A stretch of DNA of 37,637 nt, taken from an uncultured Coprococcus sp. (GTDB lineage Bacteria; Bacillota_A; Clostridia; Lachnospirales; Lachnospiraceae). Location of the stretch: assembly GCA_900767685.1 (NCBI GenBank), contig CAAGAB010000018.1, forward strand, positions 1 through 37,637, written 5' to 3'. The translations under genes and the position numbers were made by a program. How positions within the stretch are numbered: the first letter of the stretch is position 1; each line of letters begins with the position of its first letter. The notes under the pieces are model-generated. The model saw only the letters and a list, made by a program, of their open reading frames with translations, had not been told where the DNA came from and searched no databases. This document shows, in pieces, positions 24,318 to 32,635 of this stretch.

Positions 24318-26219
24318 ATGAAGAATGTAAGCAAGAGGCAGTATATACTGACGCTGATAGTGAGTTTTGTGGCGATTGTGGTACTGTCGTTATGTACGAT
24401 CATGACATTTTATAGGAAGTCAGTGAATGATACTCTGGCTTTGGCGGCAGAGACTGTTAAGCAGGAGCAGGAATATATGAATTCGTATCTGAATCGAGCC
24501 ATGGATGCGGTGGAAGTTACGAAGATCACTGTGGAGCATATGATGAGAGAAGGCCAGTCGGGGCAGGATATACTGAACTTTCTCACGAATGAATCAGCTT
24601 ATTATCTCCAGGATATAGATGCGGCGTTCACAGGTGTATATGGCTTTATAAACGGCGAATACCTTGATGGCACAGACTGGGTTCCCGATGATGATTATGT
24701 TCCTCAGGAGCGGGCATGGTACAAGGCAGCGGTGGTGGCAGACGGCCAGCCAACCCTGGGCCAGCCGTACATCGATGCGCAGACAGGTGATATTCTGATG
24801 TCAGTGAGCCAGTTACTCTATGATGGTGTGAGCGTAATATCTCTGGATGTAACTCTGGATCAAATACAGGCTGAGACGGAAAAAATCAAATTAAATGGTC
24901 AGGGATATGCATTCGTCTGCGACAAGTCAGGCTTGGTGATAACCCATTCAGACAAGAAAGATGTAGGACAGGACTATACTCAGGGTGAAATGTCTGTACT
25001 CATGAAGGGCATAACGGACAATGACGGCGAACCATTTCAAGCGGTTGTTGATGACAAGAAGGTGACGGTTTTCAGCTGTTCAATAGTTGATGAATGGTAT
25101 GTGGTCATGGTCATCACAAATGAGAAGCTGTACCACGGAATAAGAAACCTGATAGGCTACGATATAGGTGTTGGAATAGTTTTATATATAATTATAGTGT
25201 TCTTCTGTACCAGATCCAAGAATAGTACGGATGCAATCATGAGCCAGCTCGATGAGACAAATAACGAACTCACAGACCTGAATAATATGGTCATGCAGGC
25301 ATTTGCCAAGACGATAGATGCAAAGGATAAATACACAAAAGGCCACTCCGTGCGTGTTGCCAGATACAGCCGTGAACTGGTGAAGCGGATGGGTGGAACG
25401 ATCAAGGAGCAGGAAGAGATATATCAGATAGCACTGCTCCATGACATGGGCAAGATACGTATTCCTGACAACATAATCAACAAGCCGGGAAGACTTACGG
25501 ATGAAGAATTCTCCATGATAAAGCTTCACTGTGTAAATGGATACCATATTCTCAAGAATATAAATGCATTTCCGGACCTGGCGGTGGGCGCAAAGTATCA
25601 CCATGAGAGGTACGATGGAACAGGATATCCAAGTGGGCTGAAGGGAGAAAATATACCAAGGTGTGCAAGGATCATAGCGGTGGCAGACAGCTATGATGCC
25701 ATGACATCCAACCGAAGTTACAGATACGCCCTGCCGCAGAAGATAGTGCGCGATGAGATGGAGAAGGGCAAGGGCAGTCAGTTTGATCCGGACATTGCAG
25801 AAGTCATGCTCAATATGATTGATGAGGATGAAGACTACCACATGAGACAGGTCGAGAAGATGGTTAGCAATATCCTTGTTGTAGATGACGAGAAGATAAA
25901 TATCAGACTTATAGAGAATATCTGCAAAAACGAGCCTCTCTACAAGGTTATTGCGGCAGAGAGCGGAAAGCAGGCCATAGACATAGTGGGAAATCAGCAG
26001 ATAGATCTGATATTGCTCGATATCGAGATGCCAGACATGGATGGATTCCAGACGCTGGAAGAGATACGCAAGATCACAGACGTACCGGTTATATTCGTAA
26101 CAGCTTATAAGGATTATAAGCTGATAGAGAGGGCGAGACAGATGGGGGTTGAGGATTACATTACGAAGCCGTTCCTTCCAATAGTTTTCCTTGAGACCTT
26201 GTACGGAGTTATCGGTTAA
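24318..26219 (+). CDS. dCache sensor, HD-GYP phosphodiesterase with C-terminal receiver domain
   Basis: A 633-residue membrane signalling protein. A transmembrane helix at about 11-32 is followed by an extracytoplasmic dCache-type sensor (about 35-275: [20 protein letters not shown], then [14 protein letters not shown]) and a second membrane helix near 280-300. The HD-GYP domain follows, with [17 protein letters not shown], the HD pair in [12 protein letters not shown] (His375), [17 protein letters not shown] and [15 protein letters not shown]. It should hydrolyse cyclic di-GMP or a related dinucleotide. The C-terminal receiver domain ([26 protein letters not shown] with Asp568, FVTAYKD, ITKPF) is unusual, since receivers usually precede the output domain. 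The start at 24318 has GGGGGGAT upstream; an open ATG at 24252 lacks a good RBS. A hybrid kinase follows 19 bases downstream. Confidence 0.9.
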   Translation: MKNVSKRQYILTLIVSFVAIVVLSLCTIMTFYRKSVNDTLALAAETVKQEQEYMNSYLNRAMDAVEVTKITVEHMMREGQSGQDILNFLTNESAYYLQDIDAAFTGVYGFINGEYLDGTDWVPDDDYVPQERAWYKAAVVADGQPTLGQPYIDAQTGDILMSVSQLLYDGVSVISLDVTLDQIQAETEKIKLNGQGYAFVCDKSGLVITHSDKKDVGQDYTQGEMSVLMKGITDNDGEPFQAVVDDKKVTVFSCSIVDEWYVVMVITNEKLYHGIRNLIGYDIGVGIVLYIIIVFFCTRSKNSTDAIMSQLDETNNELTDLNNMVMQAFAKTIDAKDKYTKGHSVRVARYSRELVKRMGGTIKEQEEIYQIALLHDMGKIRIPDNIINKPGRLTDEEFSMIKLHCVNGYHILKNINAFPDLAVGAKYHHERYDGTGYPSGLKGENIPRCARIIAVADSYDAMTSNRSYRYALPQKIVRDEMEKGKGSQFDPDIAEVMLNMIDEDEDYHMRQVEKMVSNILVVDDEKINIRLIENICKNEPLYKVIAAESGKQAIDIVGNQQIDLILLDIEMPDMDGFQTLEEIRKITDVPVIFVTAYKDYKLIERARQMGVEDYITKPFLPIVFLETLYGVIG

Positions 26220-26238
26220 ATACAGATGGGGGGACACT

Positions 26239-28578
26239 TTGGGGAAGATAGTAAATGAGAAATCAGATAAAAAAAGTTCAAGGGCTGTATCTTGGAAGAA
26301 GATGCTCAACAATGATACGGACATGCAGCTGCTTCTATTTAATATAATTACAGGTGGAGGCACCGTTGGCGGGATCATCAGCTTTATAGCGAGCCTGATC
26401 ATTAAAACCCCACTTATACAAGATGTTGCCATATTGACCGCATTGGCTGTGCTCGGCATATGCATTTACCTTGCAAATGCAAAAAAGATGGTTAGACAGA
26501 GTGCTATAGTGATCGTTTTTGTTATAACTTTGATGGCATTTCCGATGATGTTCTTCACCTCGGGCGGAGCATACAGCGGCATGGGTTTCTGGTTTGGCTT
26601 AGGCATGATATTCTCGTTCCTTCTGATAGATGGCATGTTTTGCTATGTCATGCTGGTCGTGCAGATCATAATGGTGCTTGCATGCTACATAGTCTCGTAT
26701 AAATACCCAGAGCTGGTGATCCCATTGGCAAATGAGAGAAGTGTGTATGTGGACATGCTTCAGAGCCTCATAATATTCGGCATAGTTATCGGATCCATAG
26801 TGAGATTCCAGAATGCCGTATACAAGTGTAAACTAGAGGAGATAGAGCAGATAAATGAGGAGCTTACCAGGGCGAAGGATGATGCTGATGTGGCGAACCA
26901 TGCCAAATCCGAGTTCCTTGCGCATATGTCCCATGAGATCAGGACTCCGCTAAATACCATAGTGGGGATGAATGAGATAATAATGAGAGAGACACACGAG
27001 GAACAAACCATGAAATGTGCCAGGGATATACAGAGCTCAAGTGATATCCTGGTAGATCTGGTTAGGGATGTGCTGGATTTCTCCAAGATAGAATCGGGCA
27101 GGATGGAGATAGTCAATGAGGAATATCATTTCAGCCAGCTGCTCAGCAATGTGTTGTCCGTTATGGAGTCCAGGGCAAGACAGAAGAATCTGGAGCTTGA
27201 TGCCGAGGTTCAGGAGATTTTGTACAATGATCTGAAAGGCGATTCCGCCAGAATATGCCGGATCCTGATAAATCTTATTGGAAATGCTGTGAAGTATACG
27301 AAGAAAGGCTCGATCAGGGTGACCGTCCATATGGAGGATCAGGGTGCAGATCCCCGTAGAGTGGGACTGGTCATGGCTGTTCGTGATACTGGAATCGGAA
27401 TAAAAAAGGAAGATCAGGAGAGGCTTTTCAAAGATTTTGAGCGGCTTGATCTGTCGAATAACCGATCCATAGAGGGGACAGGACTTGGGCTGGCAATCAC
27501 ATATCATCTCGTGGAAATGATGGGTGGAAGTATAACCTGCCACAGTGAGTATGGGCATGGAACTACATTTGTGGTAAAAATCAGCCAGGAACGTTTGTCC
27601 GATGAGAGAATAGGTGATTTTAAGGACAGGCACAGACAGTATATGAAGGAGAGAAAGACGTATAAGAGCAAATTGTGTGCCCCGGATGTCAGTGTTCTTG
27701 TTGTGGATGACAATGTCATGAACCTGAAAGTCGTCAAGATGATGCTTAAGCCTACACGTATGAAGGTTTCGACCTGTGCCAGCGGTGCCGAGTGTCTGGA
27801 GCTTATAAAAAAGTACAGGTATGATATCATCCTTATGGATCACATGATGCCTGAGATGGATGGCATGGAGACATTTCGCCGTGCTATGCTCATGCGCGAC
27901 AGCCGGTGTGGCAGGAGTACATATATAGTCATGACTGCAAATGCTGTCATGGGTGCAAGAGAAATGTATCTGGCGGAAGGATTTAAGGACTATATCAGCA
28001 AGCCGGTGCAGCCGGAGGTACTGGAAGATATCCTGATGAGATATATACCTGAGGATAAGCTGGTAGATCCGGCGGTATGTGATGAAGCTCGGGAAAGCCA
28101 AACAAGGGGTGCCGGAACCGTAGACGAAAAAACAGATGTTATGGGAAAACAGAATAAAGCTACGGAAGAGACTTGCGCGGTAGAAAAATGTGAAAATATG
28201 ACTCGAGGTGGGTTTTCAAAACAGGATTCAGACATATCTTGTAAAGAAGTTCACATTGACCACGAGAAAGGTCTTACATACTGCGGGGGCAGTGAAGACT
28301 TTTTGAAAGAAATCATATCAATGTATGCAGCTGACGACAAGCGCACAGAGATACAGAAGGCTTATGATGAAAAAGATTGGGATAGCTACAGGATACTGAT
28401 ACATACGGTAAAAAGCACATCCAGAACAATCGGAGCCATGGAGCTGGGTGATGAGGCGCAGAAGCTGGAGAATGCGGTTAAAGAACTTGATGTGGATATG
28501 ATCTGCAAGATGCATGATAGTGTGATGGCTTCTTACTCGGCTGTACTTGACTGGTGCCGTGTGACAACCGCTCAGTAG
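26239..28578 (+). CDS. Hybrid sensor histidine kinase with receiver and Hpt domains
   Basis: A 779-residue phosphorelay kinase. About six membrane helices occupy residues 30-190, with no large external domain. A short coiled linker leads to HisKA ([20 protein letters not shown], His232), then HATPase_c ([35 protein letters not shown]). A receiver domain carries [18 protein letters not shown] and [12 protein letters not shown] (Asp534). An Hpt domain ends the protein ([20 protein letters not shown], His722). The likely start is TTG 26239, with GGGGGG five to ten bases upstream; the frame is open further upstream but overlaps the preceding gene. It lies next to the HD-GYP-REC gene, whose receiver is an obvious candidate target. 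The signal sensed is unknown. Confidence 0.9.
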   Translation: MGKIVNEKSDKKSSRAVSWKKMLNNDTDMQLLLFNIITGGGTVGGIISFIASLIIKTPLIQDVAILTALAVLGICIYLANAKKMVRQSAIVIVFVITLMAFPMMFFTSGGAYSGMGFWFGLGMIFSFLLIDGMFCYVMLVVQIIMVLACYIVSYKYPELVIPLANERSVYVDMLQSLIIFGIVIGSIVRFQNAVYKCKLEEIEQINEELTRAKDDADVANHAKSEFLAHMSHEIRTPLNTIVGMNEIIMRETHEEQTMKCARDIQSSSDILVDLVRDVLDFSKIESGRMEIVNEEYHFSQLLSNVLSVMESRARQKNLELDAEVQEILYNDLKGDSARICRILINLIGNAVKYTKKGSIRVTVHMEDQGADPRRVGLVMAVRDTGIGIKKEDQERLFKDFERLDLSNNRSIEGTGLGLAITYHLVEMMGGSITCHSEYGHGTTFVVKISQERLSDERIGDFKDRHRQYMKERKTYKSKLCAPDVSVLVVDDNVMNLKVVKMMLKPTRMKVSTCASGAECLELIKKYRYDIILMDHMMPEMDGMETFRRAMLMRDSRCGRSTYIVMTANAVMGAREMYLAEGFKDYISKPVQPEVLEDILMRYIPEDKLVDPAVCDEARESQTRGAGTVDEKTDVMGKQNKATEETCAVEKCENMTRGGFSKQDSDISCKEVHIDHEKGLTYCGGSEDFLKEIISMYAADDKRTEIQKAYDEKDWDSYRILIHTVKSTSRTIGAMELGDEAQKLENAVKELDVDMICKMHDSVMASYSAVLDWCRVTTAQ

Positions 28579-28743
28579 GCTCGATGTTTTAAAAAGCCGA
28601 CAGAATGTAGAACATAGTGCACATATGCAATTTTGCAATATGCACAAAAACAAATTACTAATACATGAATACTTGACATTTTCCCATATAATAATACGTT
28701 ATTATGATATATAATATTGTATTATTTAAAAAATGGGGGAGAC

Positions 28744-29217
28744 TAGGCAATTGTTAAGCAGACAGATCCGGCATCCATACATGAGAATGATGTCATATCA
28801 TTTTATTCCTCGGATCCTGCTCTTTCAGGTGCGGTAAATACACATAGAGTTGTCTCGATAGAGACGGATGGTAATAATTACAGGTATATTACAAAAGGTG
28901 ATGCCAATAATGTGGTGGACCGTTACGATGTGGACTCAAGAGATCTGCTTGGCAGGGTGGTGTGGTCGTCACTCATACTTGGCAAGATAGTGAGGCTTGT
29001 GTCTAACCCACTTATATTTGTACCCATAATTCTTGTTCCGCTTGCCATTATACTCATAGCCAACCTAGTAAAGACTGTATCCTATGCAAGAAAGATAGCA
29101 AAGGATGAGGAGGAAGCAGCCGTAAAAGAGGCAATCCAGTATATACGGGAGAAGAATCTCAGAGAAACAGGTGACACGACAGAATCCAATGAGAATTCAG
29201 AGAGAAAGTCGGAATAG
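28744..29217 (+). pseudogene. 5'-truncated type I signal peptidase (SipW/S26B type)
   Basis: Reading from just after a stop at 28744, the frame encodes DPASIHENDVISFYSSDPAL, NTHRVVSIETDGNNYRYITK and GDANNVVDRYDVDSRDLLGR, then a C-terminal membrane helix (NPLIFVPIILVPLAIILIA). This is the characteristic HRV plus TKGDANN core of ER/SipW-type signal peptidases. The N-terminal membrane helix and the GSMxP segment with the catalytic Ser are absent, and no ATG, GTG or TTG start occurs in frame before the GTG at 28912. An ATG with a GGGGGAG-like context at 28733 is in a different frame and stops after 34 codons. The gene therefore looks inactive, or is an isolated 101-residue membrane fragment if GTG 28912 is used. 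A strong terminator follows. Confidence 0.7.
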
Positions 29218-29230
29218 TGGGCCTATAGAA

Positions 29231-29280
29231 AAAAGGACAGAACTTTTCAGCGAAAGCTGGCATGTTCTGTCCTTTAATAA
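29231..29280. terminator. Bidirectional terminator between convergent genes
   Basis: AAAGGACAGAAC (29232-29243) pairs with GTTCTGTCCTTT (29264-29275). An inner hairpin CAGC...GCTG and A/T tracts lie at both edges. It separates the signal peptidase remnant (plus) from the Rpn-like gene (minus). Confidence 0.85.
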
Positions 29281-29297
29281 TTACGCACTTTATAATC

Positions 29298-30293
29298 CTA
29301 CTTTTTAAGCTGGGCCATGAGTTCAGCGATTAAAGCATCCTTCTCAGCAAGCTGGTCGTCCTTCTCAGCAAGTAGCTTGTCTTTTTCCGCAATTTCTTCG
29401 TCTTTAAGTTCGATCATATAGCGGGCTGTATTTTCATCAAGTATTCTAAGAGCATCTGAAAACATACCGATTACCTCCTCTGGTTTATCCAGATAGCTTG
29501 CCATATCAGCAATTATGCTTTCAAGATAAGGGTAGTCAGAAACTAGCTCATCAAGTTTACAGACGTTGTCAGTGGATAGTAGGGCAAGCCATCCATTTAA
29601 TTCGTTCCGATCTTTTATAGATTTAGAATAGTAGCTTTTCTGAAATACGTCAAGCGAGATTAAATAGAAATCCTGTAACAGATCCATATGAATCCCAGAA
29701 TCAAACGTAGTATGCCCAAAATGAATGTAAGCGTCCTTTACATAGTCCTTTTTAGGCTCGGCGGGGCTATTCTCGAATATGATAATTGTATACACTTTTT
29801 TGAGATCATTGTATGTGAATCCTTTACCTTTTTCACCCTTCACTCTTGCATACTGCCTGAGCAATAAGTCTGCGGAATAACAGGACATCCTCTGAGCAGG
29901 AAAAAGATACGATATTTTCTGAATTTCAACATTTGCAATGGAACCATCCTCCAGTTCAACTATGATATCAAGAATAAGCAGTGTTGCCCCCTGAAGCTGG
30001 CTGTCCTCCTGTGACAGAACACATTTTATCTTTACCTTTTTCTTAAGAACACTGCTTATAAAATTTTCAAGGCGTTCAGGATAAATATCAGGATTAAATA
30101 ACTTTTTAAAGAACGGATCATATGTAAGCGGGAGAGTTGCGGTGCCACATAGAAAGTCGATCATTCGTTCTTTGAGTTCGCCTTTCAGGGATCTGAATCT
30201 AACAGAAAGCAATGGGTTATTTTTCAGCTTATCTATGACAATTTTCCTGTCAGTCTGAGTAAAAAGAGTGCTAATTTTTGTATTTGGGGTCAT
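29298..30293 (-). CDS. Rpn/PD-(D/E)XK nuclease family transposase-like protein
   Basis: A protein of about 331 residues from the Rpn/PDDEXK family, common and often multicopy in Lachnospiraceae; relatives promote RecA-independent recombination. It contains TYDPFFKKLFNPDIYPERLE near the start. The nuclease core is LLILDIIVELEDGSIANVEI followed by QK, in which Asp and the ExQ pair match the PD-(D/E)XK site. QRMSCYSADLLLRQYARVKG and KVYTIIIFENSP follow. The C-terminus ends in 7-residue repeats (AEKDKLL, AEKDDQL, AEKDALI, AELMAQL) forming a predicted coiled coil. AGGAGG lies upstream of two near starts: 30293 has the better nine-base spacing and 30299 is also possible, while an open frame to 30353 lacks an RBS. 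No flanking inverted repeats were seen. Confidence 0.82.
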   Translation of the reverse strand: MTPNTKISTLFTQTDRKIVIDKLKNNPLLSVRFRSLKGELKERMIDFLCGTATLPLTYDPFFKKLFNPDIYPERLENFISSVLKKKVKIKCVLSQEDSQLQGATLLILDIIVELEDGSIANVEIQKISYLFPAQRMSCYSADLLLRQYARVKGEKGKGFTYNDLKKVYTIIIFENSPAEPKKDYVKDAYIHFGHTTFDSGIHMDLLQDFYLISLDVFQKSYYSKSIKDRNELNGWLALLSTDNVCKLDELVSDYPYLESIIADMASYLDKPEEVIGMFSDALRILDENTARYMIELKDEEIAEKDKLLAEKDDQLAEKDALIAELMAQLKK

Positions 30294-30678
30294 AGGCATA
30301 TTCCTCCTGGTGTATATGTAATTTGTCTTGGAATTCAAATATTGAACCAGCATTATTTATAAAATTATGTACGGCCGGGTTAGCGTAATTTGAAATAATC
30401 ATTGATTTGATTTTAGATATGCATATCTGATACTCTGCACTTTATCACCGGCAACTTTTTAGGTCAATAGGGGGAGAAAATTGCGAATTTTGCCACGCGC
30501 ATTACAAAAAGTAAGTAGATTTTATATCAAAAGGAACGACCATACTATGAATATGTGGTTCTTACTACTATTGTTTAAAGATTTCAGGGTATAAGGCTGT
30601 ATACAAAAAGTTAATAAAATTCCTAGTTGGTTGACATAATATGTAAAAATATTAACGATAATTAATAATGATTTCCTA

Positions 30679-30696
30679 TGTAAACAAAAATTTACA
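30679..30696. promoter_or_regulatory. Inverted repeat TGTAAA-N6-TTTACA, candidate RpiR operator
   Basis: TGTAAA at 30679-30684 and TTTACA at 30691-30696 form a perfect six-base inverted repeat upstream of the RpiR promoter. The same half-sites recur before the transporter operon at 31747-31774. Confidence 0.5.
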
Positions 30697-30712
30697 CAGC
30701 CAACACCGACAT

Positions 30713-30741
30713 TTGACATGGCTGTTCTACAATAATATGTA
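30713..30741 (+). promoter_or_regulatory. Promoter of the RpiR regulator gene
   Basis: TTGACA (30713-30718), a 17-base spacer, then TATGTA (30736-30741). A second palindrome, TGTAGTTTTACTACA (30738-30752), overlaps the -10, a layout that would suit autoregulation. The gene's ATG is 107 bases downstream with AAGGAG before it. Confidence 0.6.
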
Positions 30742-30848
30742 GTTTTACTACAAAGCGTAGAAATCAAAAATGGGCAAATAGGGATGGCACGAGACGGAAA
30801 CAATATATGTGTCTGGTAAATATATAACTATAAAGGAGATCACAAATT

Positions 30849-31718
30849 ATGGTCACAGATAATATAAGGGCAGCGTACCCGAAATTCAGACAGTCTGAAC
30901 AGAAGGCTGCAGAATACATGTTGGGACACATGGATGACATGGAAAATATGACATTAGCAAAGATGGCTGATACAGCAGGAGTAAGCCAGCCAACTGTTCT
31001 GAGAATGCTCAGGAGGTCTGGGTATGATGGTTTCAGAGAAGTAAAGATAGCGGTTTTGAAGGATAGAATAAGAGAAAACGGCATCTGGGATGATGCAAAT
31101 GATCAAGTTCTTGGGATGCCGTTTCATAAAGGTGAGAAGATAGAGGACATTCCAGGGCGAATAGTTGTAAATACTATAGAACTTCTCAATGATTCGCTTA
31201 AGTCCATTTCGGCGAAGGCACTTGAGAAGACGGTGTGCGCCATAGACAGAGCTGGCAGGGTTGGTATATTTTCTGTGGAGGATTCCAATTCGGTTGCAAT
31301 AGATCTGCAGACAAAACTTATGTATTTGGGAATCTCAAGTGAATACAACTGTGATTATTATCTGCAGAGTATACAAGCAGGTCATATGTCCACAGGAGAT
31401 GTAGCAATAGGTATATCTTACACGGGAACATCGATAAATACGGTGGATGTACTTAAAAGTGCGAGAAACAGAGGCGCAACGACCATTGCGATAACAAACT
31501 TTACGGATACACCGTTGGCGGAGGCTGCCGATATCATGATCCTCACATCGGATCGGCAATTCCTGCAGGGAAATGACATATTTTCCAGAACGGTGCATAT
31601 GGCTGTGGTGGATATGATATATGTGGGACTTATGTCCATGGACTTTGATAAATATTCAGGGCAGCTTTCGAAGAGTGGCAGGATGATAAGTAAGCGCAGA
31701 TACGGTGCTGATATGTAG
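30849..31718 (+). CDS. RpiR/MurR-family transcriptional regulator (HTH plus SIS domain)
   Basis: A 289-residue regulator. Residues 1-77 form the RpiR-type helix-turn-helix (FRQSEQKAAEYMLGHMDDME, then KMADTAGVSQPTVLRMLRRS and GYDGFREVK). Residues about 115-260 are a SIS (sugar isomerase) domain: RVGIFSVEDSNSVAIDLQTK, GDVAIGISYTGTSINTVDVL and TIAITNFTDTPLAEAADIMI, the last two being the phosphosugar-binding signature regions. RpiR proteins usually bind phosphorylated sugars or amino sugars. Placed directly before a 2-aminoethylphosphonate transporter and catabolic genes, this one probably senses a phosphonate or intermediate such as phosphonoacetaldehyde (inference). Matching inverted repeats in front of itself and the operon support this. 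A terminator overlaps its last codons. Confidence 0.9.
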   Translation: MVTDNIRAAYPKFRQSEQKAAEYMLGHMDDMENMTLAKMADTAGVSQPTVLRMLRRSGYDGFREVKIAVLKDRIRENGIWDDANDQVLGMPFHKGEKIEDIPGRIVVNTIELLNDSLKSISAKALEKTVCAIDRAGRVGIFSVEDSNSVAIDLQTKLMYLGISSEYNCDYYLQSIQAGHMSTGDVAIGISYTGTSINTVDVLKSARNRGATTIAITNFTDTPLAEAADIMILTSDRQFLQGNDIFSRTVHMAVVDMIYVGLMSMDFDKYSGQLSKSGRMISKRRYGADM

Positions 31719-31746
31719 AAAAATTACATATCGGCACCGTTTTTTA
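31702..31746 (+). terminator. Terminator overlapping the RpiR stop codon
   Basis: ACGGTGCTGATATGTA (31702-31717) pairs over 16 bases with TACATATCGGCACCGT (31725-31740), with one wobble, followed by TTTTT. The left arm codes for the last residues of the RpiR protein and includes most of the stop codon. Confidence 0.9.
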
Positions 31747-31774
31747 TGTAAAATTTCCGTTCAAAAGTTTTACA
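31747..31774. promoter_or_regulatory. Inverted repeat TGTAAAA-N14-TTTTACA before the phosphonate operon
   Basis: Perfect seven-base arms (31747-31753 and 31768-31774), plus two more pairing positions inside, lie 109 bases upstream of the ABC ATPase gene. The half-sites match those of 30679-30696. No convincing promoter hexamers could be assigned next to it. Confidence 0.55.
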
Positions 31775-31882
31775 CTGCTTTGATAGCAAGGGGGACAAAT
31801 GCCGTGATAATCTGTGAACCGTACAAGCGAAATGAACATAACACCTGCAGGACAGAGCAGGACAGGAGGTTAAAATTTTAGA

Positions 31883-32635
31883 ATGTTAGAACTGAAAAAC
31901 ATAACGAAGAAGTATGGAGACCTATCAATCTTGAATGATATATCACTTCAAATAGAAAAGGGTGAGATCGTGTCGATTCTCGGACCATCCGGAAGTGGAA
32001 AGACAACACTTCTCAATATAATACTCGGGATCACGGATGTGACGGATGGAAGGATTCTCTATGATGGTGAAGATATAACAAATGTTCCGTTGGAAAAGAG
32101 AGGGTTCAATATAGTGTTTCAGGACTATGCTCTTTTTCCTAATCTCACGGCATATGGAAATATAGTATATGGGCTCAGAAACAAGCCGGATATATCCACA
32201 AAGAAAGATGTGGATGATCTGGTAAAACTGCTTGGTCTTGAGGAGCATCTTGAGAAGAAGACTGACCAGCTTTCAGGTGGACAAAAACAGAGAGTTGCAC
32301 TTGCAAGAACGATGGTCATGAAACCGAAGATACTTCTTCTTGATGAGCCGCTCTCAGCACTTGACGGCGTCATAAAGGAGTCGATCAAGGATAAGATAAA
32401 AGAGATTGCAAGGGAATATTCCCTCACAACGATCATTGTCACCCATGATCCTGAGGAGGCGCTTACCCTTTCCGATAAAGTGCTGATAATAGACGGCGGA
32501 AGGATAGCCCAGTATGGAACTCCGGGTGAGATCGTGCATACTCCGGCAAATAATTTTGTTGAAAATTTCATATTGAATCAGCTTGAGATAAAGAGAAGTA
32601 ATATATTCGATCTGTTTGGGAGGAAGGTTTCATGA
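31883..32635 (+). CDS. ABC transporter ATP-binding protein, probable 2-aminoethylphosphonate importer
   Basis: The 250-residue nucleotide-binding subunit of an importer. Walker A is GPSGSGKTTLLN, the Q-loop is VFQDYALFPNLTAYGN, the ABC signature is LSGGQKQRVALARTM, Walker B is ILLLDEPLSALDG and the switch histidine is in IIVTHDPEEALTLSD. The sequence is of the POT/FbpC-like group serving spermidine, iron and phosphonate importers, and lacks a long regulatory C-terminal domain. The gene overlaps the downstream permease by four bases (ATGA), showing tight coupling. Association with phnW and phnX indicates 2-aminoethylphosphonate as substrate (context inference; PhnT-like). AGGAGG is present, but about 12 bases from the ATG, which is longer than usual. 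Confidence 0.9.
   Translation: MLELKNITKKYGDLSILNDISLQIEKGEIVSILGPSGSGKTTLLNIILGITDVTDGRILYDGEDITNVPLEKRGFNIVFQDYALFPNLTAYGNIVYGLRNKPDISTKKDVDDLVKLLGLEEHLEKKTDQLSGGQKQRVALARTMVMKPKILLLDEPLSALDGVIKESIKDKIKEIAREYSLTTIIVTHDPEEALTLSDKVLIIDGGRIAQYGTPGEIVHTPANNFVENFILNQLEIKRSNIFDLFGRKVS

Larger units (their letters stand above)
30300..30848. other. Intergenic region between divergent Rpn-like and RpiR genes
   Basis: No supported gene occurs in about 550 AT-rich bases. It contains the RpiR promoter (30713-30741), the inverted repeats at 30679-30696 and 30738-30752, and presumably the minus-strand promoter of the Rpn-like gene near 30300-30420. A minus-strand frame of 93 codons (30522-30803) has no recognisable motif and is not called. 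Confidence 0.55.

Noticed and set aside
25182..26465. Long minus-strand open frame (427 codons) opposite the HD-GYP and kinase genes
   Set aside because: It is antisense to two genes with clear domains, has no recognisable motif and no RBS; it results from codon bias of the real genes.
27037..28101. Minus-strand open frame (354 codons) opposite the histidine kinase
   Set aside because: It shadows the HisKA/HATPase/REC coding sequence; the translation is rich in His and Ile with no family pattern.
28673..28701. TTGACA at 28673 as promoter of the signal peptidase fragment
   Set aside because: No -10 hexamer at an acceptable distance; the surrounding region is AT-rich, so matches are expected by chance.
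29298..30293. Rpn-like gene as part of an intact insertion sequence
   Set aside because: No terminal inverted repeats or target duplications could be found around it.
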